A DNA stretch of 64,000 bases from Peribacillus frigoritolerans (GTDB lineage: Bacteria; Bacillota; Bacilli; Bacillales; DSM-1321). This document shows, one piece after another, positions 48,588 through 57,118 of this stretch. Positions within the stretch are counted from its first letter, which is position 1, and every line of letters starts with the position of its first letter. A program made the position numbers and the translations under genes. The notes under the pieces were generated by a model that searched no databases, was not told where the DNA came from, and was given only the letters and a program-made list of their open reading frames with translations. The DNA is taken from the NCBI GenBank assembly GCA_030562215.1, contig JAUPFL010000001.1, positions 3,026,501-3,090,500 of the forward strand. The letters are read 5' to 3'.

Positions 48588-49238
48588 ATGCCAACACGTA
48601 AGCTTCAAACAAGTGCAGGACGAACAGGATATAACCTAGAAAAATGGAGAAAGAGAACTAAAGAACGAAGCGATATTACTGCTCATCTTACGCATTTAAC
48701 AAGGATAGAAACTAAAGTTTCAGATGCAGTTGATACTCTTATCAAGATGTTAAACGAAAGAAAAATAAACGGTAGTGACACTAATAAAGGTTTTATCGTT
48801 GGTGATAATCCTGCTGTTTGTTTTCAAGAAGCACCTTTATATGGAGTTAGTCAGAATGTATATCATGAACAACAGAACAAAGCTGAGTTGGGTGGAAAAA
48901 GAAGGTATGATGCAATAGGTTTAGCTTTTTCAAAGAGGTATGTTTATGAAAAAGGTGGCAGACCTGTGTTATATGAAGATAAGGAAATAGCAAAACAATT
49001 CCTTCCACAAGAAGAATGGTGGAGGATTGTGAATTTTAACTTATCTAATGAAAATAGAATAATTGATTGGACACATGAGCGTGAATGGAGGGTTAAGAGC
49101 GAATTTGAATTTGACCTTGCTGAAACATATGTCTTGTTGCTAAATCAAAGTTTCTATAAGCACTTTATAAACAAAGTTGACCCTGAGATTCTGAAAGTGT
49201 TAAAAGGTATAGTAGTTTTGCAACCGATATTAGAGTAA
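48588..49238 (+). CDS. ART/AbiGi/DUF2971-like protein
   Basis: This 216-residue protein lies 56 nt after the HEPN-like gene behind AGAGGT. It has HLTHLTRIETK near residue 34, AVCFQEAPLYGVSQ near residue 83, and DWTHEREWRVKSEFEF near residue 163. The H-x-T start, the CF-x-E/D-x-PL turn and the late REWR glutamate are the pattern of AbiGi/DUF2971 and other ADP-ribosyltransferase-like proteins seen in toxin and abortive-infection genes. The exact family needs a profile search. A terminator follows. Confidence 0.65.
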   Translation: MPTRKLQTSAGRTGYNLEKWRKRTKERSDITAHLTHLTRIETKVSDAVDTLIKMLNERKINGSDTNKGFIVGDNPAVCFQEAPLYGVSQNVYHEQQNKAELGGKRRYDAIGLAFSKRYVYEKGGRPVLYEDKEIAKQFLPQEEWWRIVNFNLSNENRIIDWTHEREWRVKSEFEFDLAETYVLLLNQSFYKHFINKVDPEILKVLKGIVVLQPILE

Positions 49239-49277
49239 ATGAAAATAAGACAAGCGTAATTCATAAATCTTTTCGGA

Positions 49278-49309
49278 AACCCATCACAACATACGTGATG
49301 GGTTTTTTG
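49278..49309 (+). terminator. Terminator of the HEPN/ART-like pair
   Basis: AACCCATCAC and GTGATGGGTT pair around a short loop and are followed by TTTTTT, 40 nt after the ART-like stop codon. Confidence 0.9.
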
Positions 49310-49530
49310 CTGTTTAAAAATTGATAACAAACAGCGTTCACAGGGTGATAAAAGATATGGGAAGTAAATAGTCATCATTTTTATTGTGAAAGAGTGGGGT
49401 TTGGGGTGAAACCCCAAGTGAGCCGAAGGCGATTGCTCTTGAACTTAAAGAAGCGTAAGCGAAAGAAGATAGAAGACCTCTTTATATATGTCTTATCTTT
49501 ATTTATCTTATCTTTATACTATGAACTACA

Positions 49531-49642
49531 AGTCCGAAAATGGACAATTATATCAGAGCAAAGCCAATCTGATGTCCAAAAATGGACAATTATTTCAGAG
49601 GGGTATGAACTGAATGTCCAAAAATAGACAATTATTTCACAC
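49531..49642 (+). repeat. Three iteron-like repeats at exact 42-bp spacing
   Basis: A 28-bp unit, TGTCCAAAAATGGACAATTA followed by TTTCAGAG with small changes, starts at 49531, 49573 and 49615. Each contains the inverted repeat TGTCC/GGACA. The 42-bp period equals four helical turns, so bound protein would line up on one face. It lies 1 kb upstream of the replication initiator and is a good candidate for the origin or an operator cluster. Confidence 0.85.
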
Positions 49643-49670
49643 CACTATCTAGAGAAATAAAAAGGTTTTT

Positions 49671-49990
49671 CAAAAGTGACAAAAAAATGGCTAGTTAAGC
49701 ACTAATAAGTATAGAGAAGAAATCCTTTTAAACAAAGTGGCACAAATCGAATCCAAAGCACGAGAAATAGTGAGGGGAGATATTTCTTTTCACAAAGTGG
49801 CACAAATGTCGCTTGAAAAGCACTACTTAATGAGGGGAAATATTTCTTTTTCAAAAATACGGACAAAACATCCTCCGCAGGGCGAAAAATTATGACAGGA
49901 GAATTTCTTTTTAACAAAACGACACAGAATCGGGTTGAAAAGGGCTTTCTTATTGAGAGGTAAAGATACTTCTCTTTTAAAAGGTTACAG
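49671..49990 (+). repeat. Degenerate 60-bp tandem repeat array
   Basis: The motif ACAAAGTGGCACAAAT and its variants occur at about 49671, 49731, 49791, 49851 and 49911, each 60 bp apart, with a weaker unit at 49971. Units also share GAGGGGA-A-TATTTCTTTT. A further copy of AAAAGTGACAAAAA is at 47931. The array is non-coding and directly precedes the next phage genes; with the 42-bp iterons it makes a 460-bp repeat-rich region. Confidence 0.8.
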
Positions 49991-50023
49991 ATACTTAGAC
50001 AAGGACAAAATCAAAGGAACAGG

Positions 50024-50431
50024 ATGATTCAAATGAAAGAACAATGGAAAGCAATTAAATGTTACGAAGGATTATATGAAATATCAAATCATGGGCGTGT
50101 ACGCTCACTAGATAGAGTAATAGAAATGAAGAATGGTGTACAAAGACCAACAAAAGGTCAAATGCTTAAACCAACGAAAGACCAACATGGTTACTTAAAA
50201 GTACACTTATCAATGGAAGACACAAAGAAAATGTTTAGAGTGCATCAGTTAGTGGCTTTACACTTCATCGACAATCCAAATGGATATACATTCGTAAACA
50301 GACTAAACAAAGACCTAACAAACAACAGAGCAGACAATTTGTATTGGGAAACACCGTTTGTATCGTTAGGTAACGCAGGTAAAATCGGTGGCAAGATTTC
50401 AAAAAGAGGTAAAGCAAGAAAGGGAGCGTAA
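50024..50431 (+). CDS. NUMOD4/HNH homing endonuclease-like protein (probably inactive)
   Basis: The 135-residue protein starts with a NUMOD4 domain (WKAIKCYEGLYEISNHGRVR) and has the DNA-binding and HNH region of phage homing endonucleases (RVHQLVALHFIDNPNGYTFV). The catalytic histidine of the HNH motif is missing: the usual VNHKD reads VNRLNKD here, while the later NNRADNLYW is kept. It is probably a DNA-binding relic or an inactive endonuclease. Confidence 0.8.
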   Translation: MIQMKEQWKAIKCYEGLYEISNHGRVRSLDRVIEMKNGVQRPTKGQMLKPTKDQHGYLKVHLSMEDTKKMFRVHQLVALHFIDNPNGYTFVNRLNKDLTNNRADNLYWETPFVSLGNAGKIGGKISKRGKARKGA

Positions 50432-50435
50432 GGCA

Positions 50436-50615
50436 ATGAAAAAATCTGATTTCTTCTTCTGTTATAACAGACAAGTAATGATGTATTTAAAAGGTGAAGG
50501 ATTTGAGTTTTTACTCTGTGCTTTTCACGAAACAAGTCAAAAGAAGTTTTGGATGTTCACTAGAACACCAGAGGTAAGCAAAGCACTTGATAGCTACAAT
50601 GGCTACAAGAATTAA
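50436..50615 (+). CDS. DUF5659-type small phage protein
   Basis: ATG 50436 behind GGGAGCG starts a 59-residue protein (KKSDFFFCYNRQVMMYLKGE, then HETSQKKFWMFTRTPEV). Small phage proteins of the DUF5659 type have this FFxxY...KYLK...KKFWxF pattern. Function unknown. It lies 4 nt after the HNH gene. Confidence 0.75.
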   Translation: MKKSDFFFCYNRQVMMYLKGEGFEFLLCAFHETSQKKFWMFTRTPEVSKALDSYNGYKN

Positions 50616-50654
50616 AAATGGGATAAGCAAACACAGGAAGGGAATTAAGCTAAA

Positions 50655-51717
50655 ATGACAAAATTATTTACGAAAGTACCAAACGAAGCATTCACAGTAG
50701 GTGCAGAAAGAAAATTAAGCGATAAGGAGCTTTACCTGCTAATTTACTTATCAACAGAAAAGAACTACAAAGGCGTGACAACTGTATCTTATGATGCAAT
50801 GGCAAACGAAATCAACTTATACGATGATTCAAAAGAAAGCAGACTTAAAAGAAAATTAAAGATACAGCAATCTCTCTACAAGGCAAAGGCTACATAACTA
50901 TGGAAGACAAAGGCAAGTACATGAAAGCATCATCATTCCCCGATGTTCCTGATAACTTCACAAAAATCTACCATGATGATTTCCAAAGAATCGATAATAC
51001 AATCGACCTATACATATTTGCTTGTGTTAGAAAATGGAAAAACGGTGCTAAGTATTCATACGCTGAATGGAGCGAAATGCTTGGTTGCACTGAAAGGTAC
51101 GCAGTTGAATTAATCAAGGGAGCTGTTGAAAACAAAATCATCTACAAGTTAGAAGGTGACTTTAACAACGGTTGGGTAGGAGCAGGGCAATTAAAACAAG
51201 ATGTGAACATCTACCTAACAAAACCATTCTTAATGAGTGAGAAGCAGGAACAGATTGAAAAACAAGTCAAAAATGATGCCCAAACAAAGAATGTAGCAAT
51301 TACATTAGATGAAATGGAATTTGCAGACTATAGAGTTGGTAACTGGTTTGACAAGAAAGCGTTTGCAGATGAAAAGGACTACCACGAATACTTTAACCGT
51401 AAAGAAGAAGCAAGCAAGGGCGATGAAAGAGCAGAAAAATTCGTTAAGCATTGTGAAAGCAGAATTGAACAATGGTTGTCACATAAAAATGATCAAGTTA
51501 GAAAGATTGTTGCTGAAAAGTTAGCAAAAGTAGAATCAGAGTTTAAAGCTAAAAATCATCAAGCATTGCAGTTGATGCGATTGCTGAGAGGTACTTGGAT
51601 GAGTTAAATGGAAATATTCCTTACAATTACGAGGTAACAGAAGAAGATGATTTCGACCAAGATGGTTACGATGAGTGGGAATATCAACAAACACTTAAAA
51701 AACAAGGAATAAATTAA
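50655..51717 (+). pseudogene. Phage replication initiator-like protein with winged helices (two frameshifts)
   Basis: Three frames give about 353 residues. The N-terminal part (KLFTKVPNEAFTVGAERKLS, then KGVTTVSYDAMANEI) and the middle (IYHDDFQRIDNTIDLYIFAC, CTERYAVELIKGAVENKIIY) look like paired winged helices of Rep proteins. Breaks at about 50860 (AAAATTAAAG; joins to IKDTAISLQGKGYITMED) and 51565 (joins to AVDAIAERYLDELNGN) are single-base. The stop is at 51715. The repeat arrays upstream support a replication role. Which Rep family is not settled. Confidence 0.7.
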
Positions 51718-51739
51718 TTTGTTTGCCTAAGTTAAACAA

Positions 51740-51786
51740 ATACCCCTTAGGTGTATCCATATCACTCTTATAGGGTGTAGAGGGTA
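51740..51786 (+). repeat. Intergenic prophage element, copy 1
   Basis: ATACCCCTTAGGTGTATCCA then TATCACTCTTATAGGGTGTAG and AGGGTA. The ends TACCC/GGGTA pair, and CACTCT/AGGGTG form an inner stem. Just downstream TACCCCTTTT offers a competing partner for GGGTA, giving a terminator-like hairpin. It lies between the Rep-like gene and the XRE gene. Confidence 0.75.
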
Positions 51787-51855
51787 GCAATACCCCTTTT
51801 ATTTAAGAGATAAGTATAACAAAATTAAACAACTATATGGAAAGTTGGAAAACAA

Positions 51856-52083
51856 ATGAACAAGGAATTAGCGAAATTTATCAGAAATATTCTTGGATTA
51901 ACTCAAGAGCAATTTGGTAAAAAATTAGGATACAGTAAGGTTTACGTGACTTATGTAGAAACAGGACTTAGAGATGTGTCAAGGAAATACGAAAGCAAAA
52001 TCAAAGAAGTTTTCGATATATCAACAGAAGATATGATTATGTATGAAGCAATGTTAGTTAAAACAAACAAAATGAAAGGTTGA
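51856..52083 (+). CDS. Small XRE-family helix-turn-helix protein
   Basis: The 75-residue protein is essentially one helix-turn-helix domain (LGLTQEQFGKKLGYSKVYVT, then YVETGLRDVS) with a short tail. It is preceded by copy 1 of the repeated intergenic element. It lacks a cleavage domain, so it is not a classical CI. It could control the downstream block. Confidence 0.85.
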   Translation: MNKELAKFIRNILGLTQEQFGKKLGYSKVYVTYVETGLRDVSRKYESKIKEVFDISTEDMIMYEAMLVKTNKMKG

Positions 52084-52088
52084 TAGAA

Positions 52089-52256
52089 ATGATATTAATA
52101 GTAATTGTGGTTGTAGGAATAGGAATGGGTTATTTAGGGGCAAGAATCAACTTGAATAAAGCACATGAGATGGATTTAAAAGCAGACAAAGAGCGTTATG
52201 AAGATGCAAAAGCAGAATTTGAATTGTACAAAGAAAATGGAGTAGTGAACAAGTAA
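52089..52256 (+). CDS. Small single-helix membrane protein
   Basis: ATG 52089 starts a 55-residue protein with an N-terminal hydrophobic helix (LIVIVVVGIGMGYLGARI) and a charged helical tail. It begins 5 nt after the XRE stop and ends 1 nt before the HNH gene, so it belongs to the same transcript. Function unknown. Confidence 0.65.
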   Translation: MILIVIVVVGIGMGYLGARINLNKAHEMDLKADKERYEDAKAEFELYKENGVVNK

Positions 52257-52257
52257 G

Positions 52258-52698
52258 ATGAAAAATGCAGTTGAAATATGGAAGAATTTAAGCGAAATTG
52301 GTTTCGAAAGTTACGAGGTTAGTAGCTTTGGAAGAATTAGGTCATTAGACAGATATTCAAGAGCGAAAGGTGGAAGTAAACAATTAAGGAAAGGCAAGAT
52401 ACTTGCACAAAGAACAGACAAAGATGGTTACAAGCAGGTTACTCTTTGGAAAGATGGTAAACACAAAACATACCAATCGCACAGACTTGTGGCGTTGGCA
52501 TTCATACATAATTATAGTCCAAATGAAAAAATCGAAGTTCATCACATAAATAACATACGTGATGACAACAACATTTCTAATTTGGAATGGGTGACACATG
52601 CTGAGAACATGGCTCACACAAAAGGTTCAAGAAAACCTAGACCTACTGTTATTTACGCTGATGGACTTAGCATCAGTATCACAATAACAGCATCATAA
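52258..52698 (+). CDS. NUMOD4/HNH homing endonuclease
   Basis: The 146-residue protein has a NUMOD4 start (IGFESYEVSSFGRIRSLDRY), the HRLVALAFIHN segment and a complete HNH motif, EVHHINNIRDDNNISNLEWV, with both histidine and asparagine positions filled. It is the intact counterpart of the degenerate gene at 50024. Free-standing HNH genes of this type spread between phages by cutting unoccupied sites. Confidence 0.9.
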   Translation: MKNAVEIWKNLSEIGFESYEVSSFGRIRSLDRYSRAKGGSKQLRKGKILAQRTDKDGYKQVTLWKDGKHKTYQSHRLVALAFIHNYSPNEKIEVHHINNIRDDNNISNLEWVTHAENMAHTKGSRKPRPTVIYADGLSISITITAS

Positions 52699-52817
52699 CA
52701 CAGAGAAGAATGATAGGTTGCGAATGTTCTAGTTCCCTATAAACGAGGACATTCCCATATCAATATACCTAATAATACAAGAATTAATCAAGTAAGTCAA
52801 TAAGAGAGAAGAAGAAA

Positions 52818-53032
52818 ATGAAAAAGAAAAAGACCAAATACACAGGTGTTCTATCTGTAATGAGAGATTCCGCTCTCAATATTATAAGGAGCTTTGTTAT
52901 GAATGTGATGAAGCGATTGAGGATGTACTAAATCCACAAGAATTTAAAGAAGTTCTAACAGACCCTTACGAGCTGTTGAACGATGAGTTTTACATAGATA
53001 ACGACATCATGGACGACTACATAACAGATTAA
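52818..53032 (+). pseudogene. Small zinc-ribbon phage protein (frameshifted start)
   Basis: ATG 52818 behind GAGAGAAG starts MKKK; adding one A in the second five-A run joins it to DQIHRCSICNERFRSQYYKE and LCYECDEAIEDVLNPQ, a two-CxxC zinc ribbon followed by an acidic tail ending DNDIMDDYITD. About 71 residues. Function unknown. Confidence 0.65.
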
Positions 53033-53100
53033 TAAACGCCTTCCCTATAAGGCAAAAAGGAAAAATAAAAGTGTATGACACAAAGAGGAGATTTTTAATA

Positions 53101-53919
53101 ATGGGTGCAGGAAAAGATTTAGTAAGTAAAGGTAAAGTTATGGACGATAACTACGGTATTAACGAGCTTGGAGTAACAGCAATGCTTGACCAGTATTTCA
53201 GCTTAAAAGAAATGGAGATTCATAGTTGGGATGCTGTTGATATTCGCATCGACTTCGAAAGAGCGGTATCAGCGACCATCTTAACAGGTGAAGATAGATT
53301 GGCGGTTGCATTGGTTTATGGAATGCAATTGAACCACAGAGAAGCAGGTAAGTTGATGGGCATTAAACCAACTGCAATCAAAGAACACATTGAGAATGTG
53401 TTGGAAACAGTAGAAGCAGTCTTGAATGGCTATAGAACGACTTTCCACAAGCAACAACCTAGCCAAGCAACAAACCTTGAAGAATGGATTGAAGGAGTGC
53501 GTGAAGGCTCTACAATGCCTTATGACATCCCTAGCAAGGTCACTACAGCGTTACTTACATACTTAGAAGGTAATAGAGATAAGCTTGCAAAAGAAACGCT
53601 TAGACAGCGTGTAGAGGGCAATGAAGACATCAAAGACAACTTCAATATCATGGGCAAGGATGAATATGATGTTGAAAATTACCCATTCCACCAAACATCA
53701 GCAATGATTGAAGACCCTTCACGCAAGCGTGATTATAACGGTGGTAAGAGTGATGGACCTGATTACTTCCATGACCAAGACCGTCAAAATGGAGTGGCTT
53801 ACGATGACTTCGCAGGTGTCTCTAAAGCCTTAAAACCAATGGGCAAAAAAGCAGTTAAAGGCGGTAGCTCTGATGATGCTATCGCAGGAAATCAAAGCAC
53901 GAAATCATGGGTGTACTAA
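53101..53919 (+). CDS. Sigma-like/ArpU-type phage regulatory protein
   Basis: ATG 53101 behind AGAGGAG starts a 272-residue protein. Residues about 60-115 (LAVALVYGMQLNHREAGKLM, then GIKPTAIKEHIENVLETVEA) resemble a sigma region 4 helix-turn-helix. The C-terminal 120 residues are polar and repetitive in style. Position before the late genes fits a transcription activator of packaging and structural genes, an inference from other Firmicute phages. Confidence 0.7.
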   Translation: MGAGKDLVSKGKVMDDNYGINELGVTAMLDQYFSLKEMEIHSWDAVDIRIDFERAVSATILTGEDRLAVALVYGMQLNHREAGKLMGIKPTAIKEHIENVLETVEAVLNGYRTTFHKQQPSQATNLEEWIEGVREGSTMPYDIPSKVTTALLTYLEGNRDKLAKETLRQRVEGNEDIKDNFNIMGKDEYDVENYPFHQTSAMIEDPSRKRDYNGGKSDGPDYFHDQDRQNGVAYDDFAGVSKALKPMGKKAVKGGSSDDAIAGNQSTKSWVY

Positions 53920-53920
53920 G

Positions 53921-54367
53921 ATGATAGATAAATTAGCGTATTTAACAGAAAAAGAGCAAAAGCACTTTTACCGACAATTGACTTCAAAACTTCTTGAAGT
54001 CTTTGGGCAAGATTATTATGAAGATGAAACAGACTTACAGCTTGATTTTCATGAATGGAAAAATGGTGACAGAAAGGATTATCACGAAGTTGTTGATAGC
54101 ATCCTTTCTGAAATCGCACCAGAAGGCATTGAGATGAATTGGAGAGACTTATCAAAGCTTAATTATAAGCGTTGGCATTTATGCTCTGTATGTGGTGAAC
54201 CATTCCTTGCAATTGATAAATTCAATAAGATTAGGATTTGCAACGGTCAAGACTACAAGCGATACAAGATTGGTAATGAAAATAGAGAAGGCAGTTATTA
54301 TAAGGCAACTGAAAAAGGAAAAAGTGTTTGTTTCATGACATATAAAGCTTCGAAAGCAAACCTCTAA
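53921..54367 (+). CDS. Hypothetical phage protein with a zinc-binding-like motif
   Basis: ATG 53921 follows the previous stop by 1 nt. The 148-residue protein has a helical acidic N-terminal part and a C-terminal part with HLCSVCGEPFLAIDKFNKIR and ICNGQDYKRYKIG, three cysteines that may bind zinc. Family not recognised. Confidence 0.8.
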   Translation: MIDKLAYLTEKEQKHFYRQLTSKLLEVFGQDYYEDETDLQLDFHEWKNGDRKDYHEVVDSILSEIAPEGIEMNWRDLSKLNYKRWHLCSVCGEPFLAIDKFNKIRICNGQDYKRYKIGNENREGSYYKATEKGKSVCFMTYKASKANL

Positions 54368-54370
54368 AAA

Positions 54371-54417
54371 ATACCCCTTCGTTGTGTCCATACCATTCTT
54401 AATAAGTGTAGAGGGAG
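54371..54417 (+). repeat. Intergenic prophage element, copy 2
   Basis: ATACCCCTTCGTTGTGTCCA then TACCATTCTTAATAAGTG and TAGAGGGAG. It starts 3 nt after the preceding stop codon. The outer CCCT/AGGG and inner CATT/AGTG pairings of the other copies are kept. Confidence 0.7.
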
Positions 54418-54517
54418 TTACTGAAACATCTATAAAAGCAGTACAAACCCTCTTCAACATTTTCGCACTTACCTTTTCTTACGATAGCTAGTGTGCATTA
54501 TGAACAACCTCCTTGTG

Positions 54518-54552
54518 AAGGTGAGAAATCGGAAATTCTCACCTTACCTTTT
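54518..54552 (+). terminator. Hairpin terminator upstream of the next gene block
   Basis: AAGGTGAGAA and TTCTCACCTT form a 10-bp stem with an 8-nt loop and a CCTTTTT tail. A 20-codon frame (MNNLLVKVRN...) overlaps it and could be a leader peptide, but this is weak. Confidence 0.75.
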
Positions 54553-54634
54553 TAAGGAGTGAAAGTATAACAAGTGTTTACTATTACAACTGGTTAAAAT
54601 TGCGATTTTATCAAGTTGAAAATACAAGGAGAAG

Positions 54635-55222
54635 ATGAAAATGAAAGAATTATATTTACTAAAGACAGTGGAAATTGATAAACAATCAGTTTCTATAAAT
54701 CAATCTCACTTTGACAAAGAACCGAATGAGCAACAAATATTAGAGTTTGTAGATGAATGCCAAGCACCACGATATGAGCTAAGTCACTACATAGATGAAG
54801 AAATACAAAGCATTAAAATTGTCGATATGAAAGAAATGAATATTGATGGTGTTGTATTTAGTGGTGTGGTTAAAATCCTGTGTAATAAGGGATTTTCTAC
54901 ATCAATTCATATTGATTATGACGGTGAATTTAACGGTCTACCCTTTGAAGCTCACATGTCACAGATATACGAAACTAGTGAGTTTACTGATGAATTTGTC
55001 AGCGACCACACACATGATGACAAAAATTTAATTTTCGGTGCTTCTTATCAAGCATACAGTCAATACAATGACCTGTATGTTTCCATGTGGAGAGAATCGC
55101 CATTGAACCTCGAGCCAAATTTAAACCCATTTATAGAAGAGGATGGGGATGAGGATTTCTTTGACTTCTTAAACGAAATTGAAAAAACAAATGAAAAGAA
55201 TGAAGCAAAAGGAAAAAAATAA
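54635..55222 (+). CDS. Hypothetical phage protein
   Basis: The 195-residue acidic protein (starts KELYLLKTVEIDKQSVSINQ, ends with a Glu/Lys-rich tail) has no motif I recognise. It is alone between a terminator and a 690-bp gene-poor stretch, which suggests a separately regulated accessory gene. Start ATG 54635 or 54641 behind AAGGAG. Confidence 0.75.
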   Translation: MKMKELYLLKTVEIDKQSVSINQSHFDKEPNEQQILEFVDECQAPRYELSHYIDEEIQSIKIVDMKEMNIDGVVFSGVVKILCNKGFSTSIHIDYDGEFNGLPFEAHMSQIYETSEFTDEFVSDHTHDDKNLIFGASYQAYSQYNDLYVSMWRESPLNLEPNLNPFIEEDGDEDFFDFLNEIEKTNEKNEAKGKK

Positions 55223-55493
55223 AAAGCAGTACAAGTTGGAATAGTTTATATAGCAGAAATGAGAAAGAAATATACAGGCTAGCACAATATAACTCATTCG
55301 GTATTGTTGGTAATAATTCCACAATAGGTGGTGAAGGTGTTAAAAGGTCCGTATTTACTTCCAAATTAAACCAAAGTGTCTAGATATGTGTCTATATAAT
55401 AATTTAGTACACTTTGAGGTTTGTCCATCGCTTGATATTGCTAATGTCCTTCCTCTTTTACTTTTGCAGACTATCTTATATCTAGAAATCCAC

Positions 55494-55679
55494 TTACTTA
55501 TTCCATAGATGTTTATTCCAGGGAAGGTTCAATGAGGATTTGAATATAGATGGGTAGCACTTTGGGCAATAAGCATTACGCTCATTATCTAAGTGTTCGG
55601 GCGGTAGATTCTTCAATTCATCTGATACTGCATGACAGTACGTACAATGTTTGCTTGGTGGATGATTCAAGTTATTCAC
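55494..55679 (-). CDS. Small CxxC protein on the minus strand
   Basis: The 61-residue frame carries KHCTYCHAVSDELKNLPPEH and NAYCPKCYPS, two CxxC pairs typical of a zinc ribbon, and is the only likely minus-strand gene in the prophage part. TTG 55670 behind AAGGAG is a better start than GTG 55679. The rest of 55223-55784 shows nothing else clear. Confidence 0.5.
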   Translation of the reverse strand: MNNLNHPPSKHCTYCHAVSDELKNLPPEHLDNERNAYCPKCYPSIFKSSLNLPWNKHLWNK

Positions 55680-55784
55680 TCCTTATAGGTAGCGACCTTC
55701 GCTTCAATTAGCTGTACAGATTTTTGTTAATACGTTCTATAACAGAATAAATGTTATTAGTGTGTTAAGGGGTAAACTTTACAA

Positions 55785-55832
55785 ATACCCTTTAGGTAAA
55801 TCCATATGGCTCTTAGTAAGTGTAAAGGTAAC
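55785..55832 (+). repeat. Intergenic prophage element, copy 3
   Basis: ATACCCTTTAGGTAAATCCA then TATGGCTCTTAGTAAGTGTA and AAGGTA. TACCCTTT can pair either with AAAGGTA at its own end or with AAGGGGTA at 55767-55774 just upstream, so two exclusive hairpins are possible. Confidence 0.75.
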
Positions 55833-55910
55833 CAAATAGAAAACAGTGGGTGAGCTTATCGGCTCACCTTCTTTGTATTTAACAAATTAAAATTAAAGGA
55901 AATGATATAA

Positions 55911-57116
55911 ATGGCAAACGATAGAGATAAACAATTCCAATCAGCATCAAGTGAACTATATTACTATGATGAGTATTCAAAGACACATAAGCCAGTGATT
56001 GAAGCAGATGGGATGCTACCTATTCAATCTATTCAAAAGAAGTGGAAAGACAGCTTTACAGAGCCTAATAATGCACTAAATACAGATAAGTGGGAAGTCC
56101 TTCAAACAGGTGCAGGACACTCAATTACTATTTTAAATGGTGAGCTTAACATTGTCACAGGAGTAACACCAAATACAGAAACAATCCTACAAAGTAAGGA
56201 AACATTCTCTGACCCATTCAGAGCTTTATTTGGGTTAAAGATGACCCAAAAGATTATTAATCAAGCATTCTATGTGGAAGCAGTAAGTGTTGACCCAACA
56301 ACAGGTATTGCCGATGGTAAATGTGCAGTATCTTGGAGAATGTCAGGCGATGATTCATTAACATCAGATTATGCGGTTTATGAAACAATGAATGGCGGTC
56401 AAGCAAGATTAGCTTCAAGTGCTGTTGATACAAATGTATCTCAGACAGCTTATGGTATTTATGAATTAGAATTGTTTGCAGACGAAGTATGGTATCACGC
56501 AAGAGCAATGGACAGCACAGCAGGTCGAGCTTATTCAGCAGTTAGACACCAACAAATTCCAGACCCAAATGCAATCTTTAAGGTTCGTATTAGAGCTTTG
56601 AATAAAACAACTGCCCCTGCATCATCAACTACATTCTCAATGCAGTTTGTTACGGTTGTTGACTATGCAGAACTTACAGCAGAAATTACATCAGGTCGTG
56701 GTAACTCAGTAGCAGGACAAGGTATTTACGCTACAGTTGGTGGAACAGTTGCAGTATCAACAGTAACAACAGCTTATGTATCACCTAAATCAGTTTTCTA
56801 TGCTGATACAACAGCGAATGTAACAACAACTACACCTTATGTAAGTGTGGCAAGAGATACAGGAGCAACTACAAATGCTTACAATACTTATCGTGTAAGG
56901 ATTAATTCATCTCATGCAGGTACATTAGAAATCCTTCATGGTGCATCTTCAACAGCTACAAGCAATAAATCAAGTGGTTCATGGGCAGTAGAAGCAAATG
57001 TACCATTAGTCGTTGAAGTGCCTATCTTGGCTCGTTACATCGCATTCAGATTTACTAATACTGGTGGAGCTACAACAACATCATTCGAAGCTATTTCAGC
57101 GTTGATGGGTAACTAA
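55911..57116 (+). CDS. Phage structural (head fibre or decoration-like) protein
   Basis: The 401-residue protein is rich in Thr, Ser, Ala and Val with long beta-like stretches (TLEILHGASSTATSNKSSGS, VPLVVEVPILARYIAFRF) and no signal peptide or enzyme motif. This fits a virion surface, fibre or decoration protein. It lies 1.6 kb upstream of TerS, where such genes are unusual. SD AAAGGAAATG precedes ATG 55911. Family not certain. Confidence 0.65.
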   Translation: MANDRDKQFQSASSELYYYDEYSKTHKPVIEADGMLPIQSIQKKWKDSFTEPNNALNTDKWEVLQTGAGHSITILNGELNIVTGVTPNTETILQSKETFSDPFRALFGLKMTQKIINQAFYVEAVSVDPTTGIADGKCAVSWRMSGDDSLTSDYAVYETMNGGQARLASSAVDTNVSQTAYGIYELELFADEVWYHARAMDSTAGRAYSAVRHQQIPDPNAIFKVRIRALNKTTAPASSTTFSMQFVTVVDYAELTAEITSGRGNSVAGQGIYATVGGTVAVSTVTTAYVSPKSVFYADTTANVTTTTPYVSVARDTGATTNAYNTYRVRINSSHAGTLEILHGASSTATSNKSSGSWAVEANVPLVVEVPILARYIAFRFTNTGGATTTSFEAISALMGN

Positions 57117-57118
57117 TC

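Noticed and set aside
49394..49627. 77-codon frame with repeated VQKWTIISE peptide
   Set aside because: It is the translation of the 42-bp iteron array; codon periodicity comes from the repeat, and there is no ribosome binding site or family match.
49531..49990. CRISPR array
   Set aside because: The units are direct repeats with conserved, not variable, intervening sequence and there are no cas genes; the 60-bp units are degenerate tandem copies.
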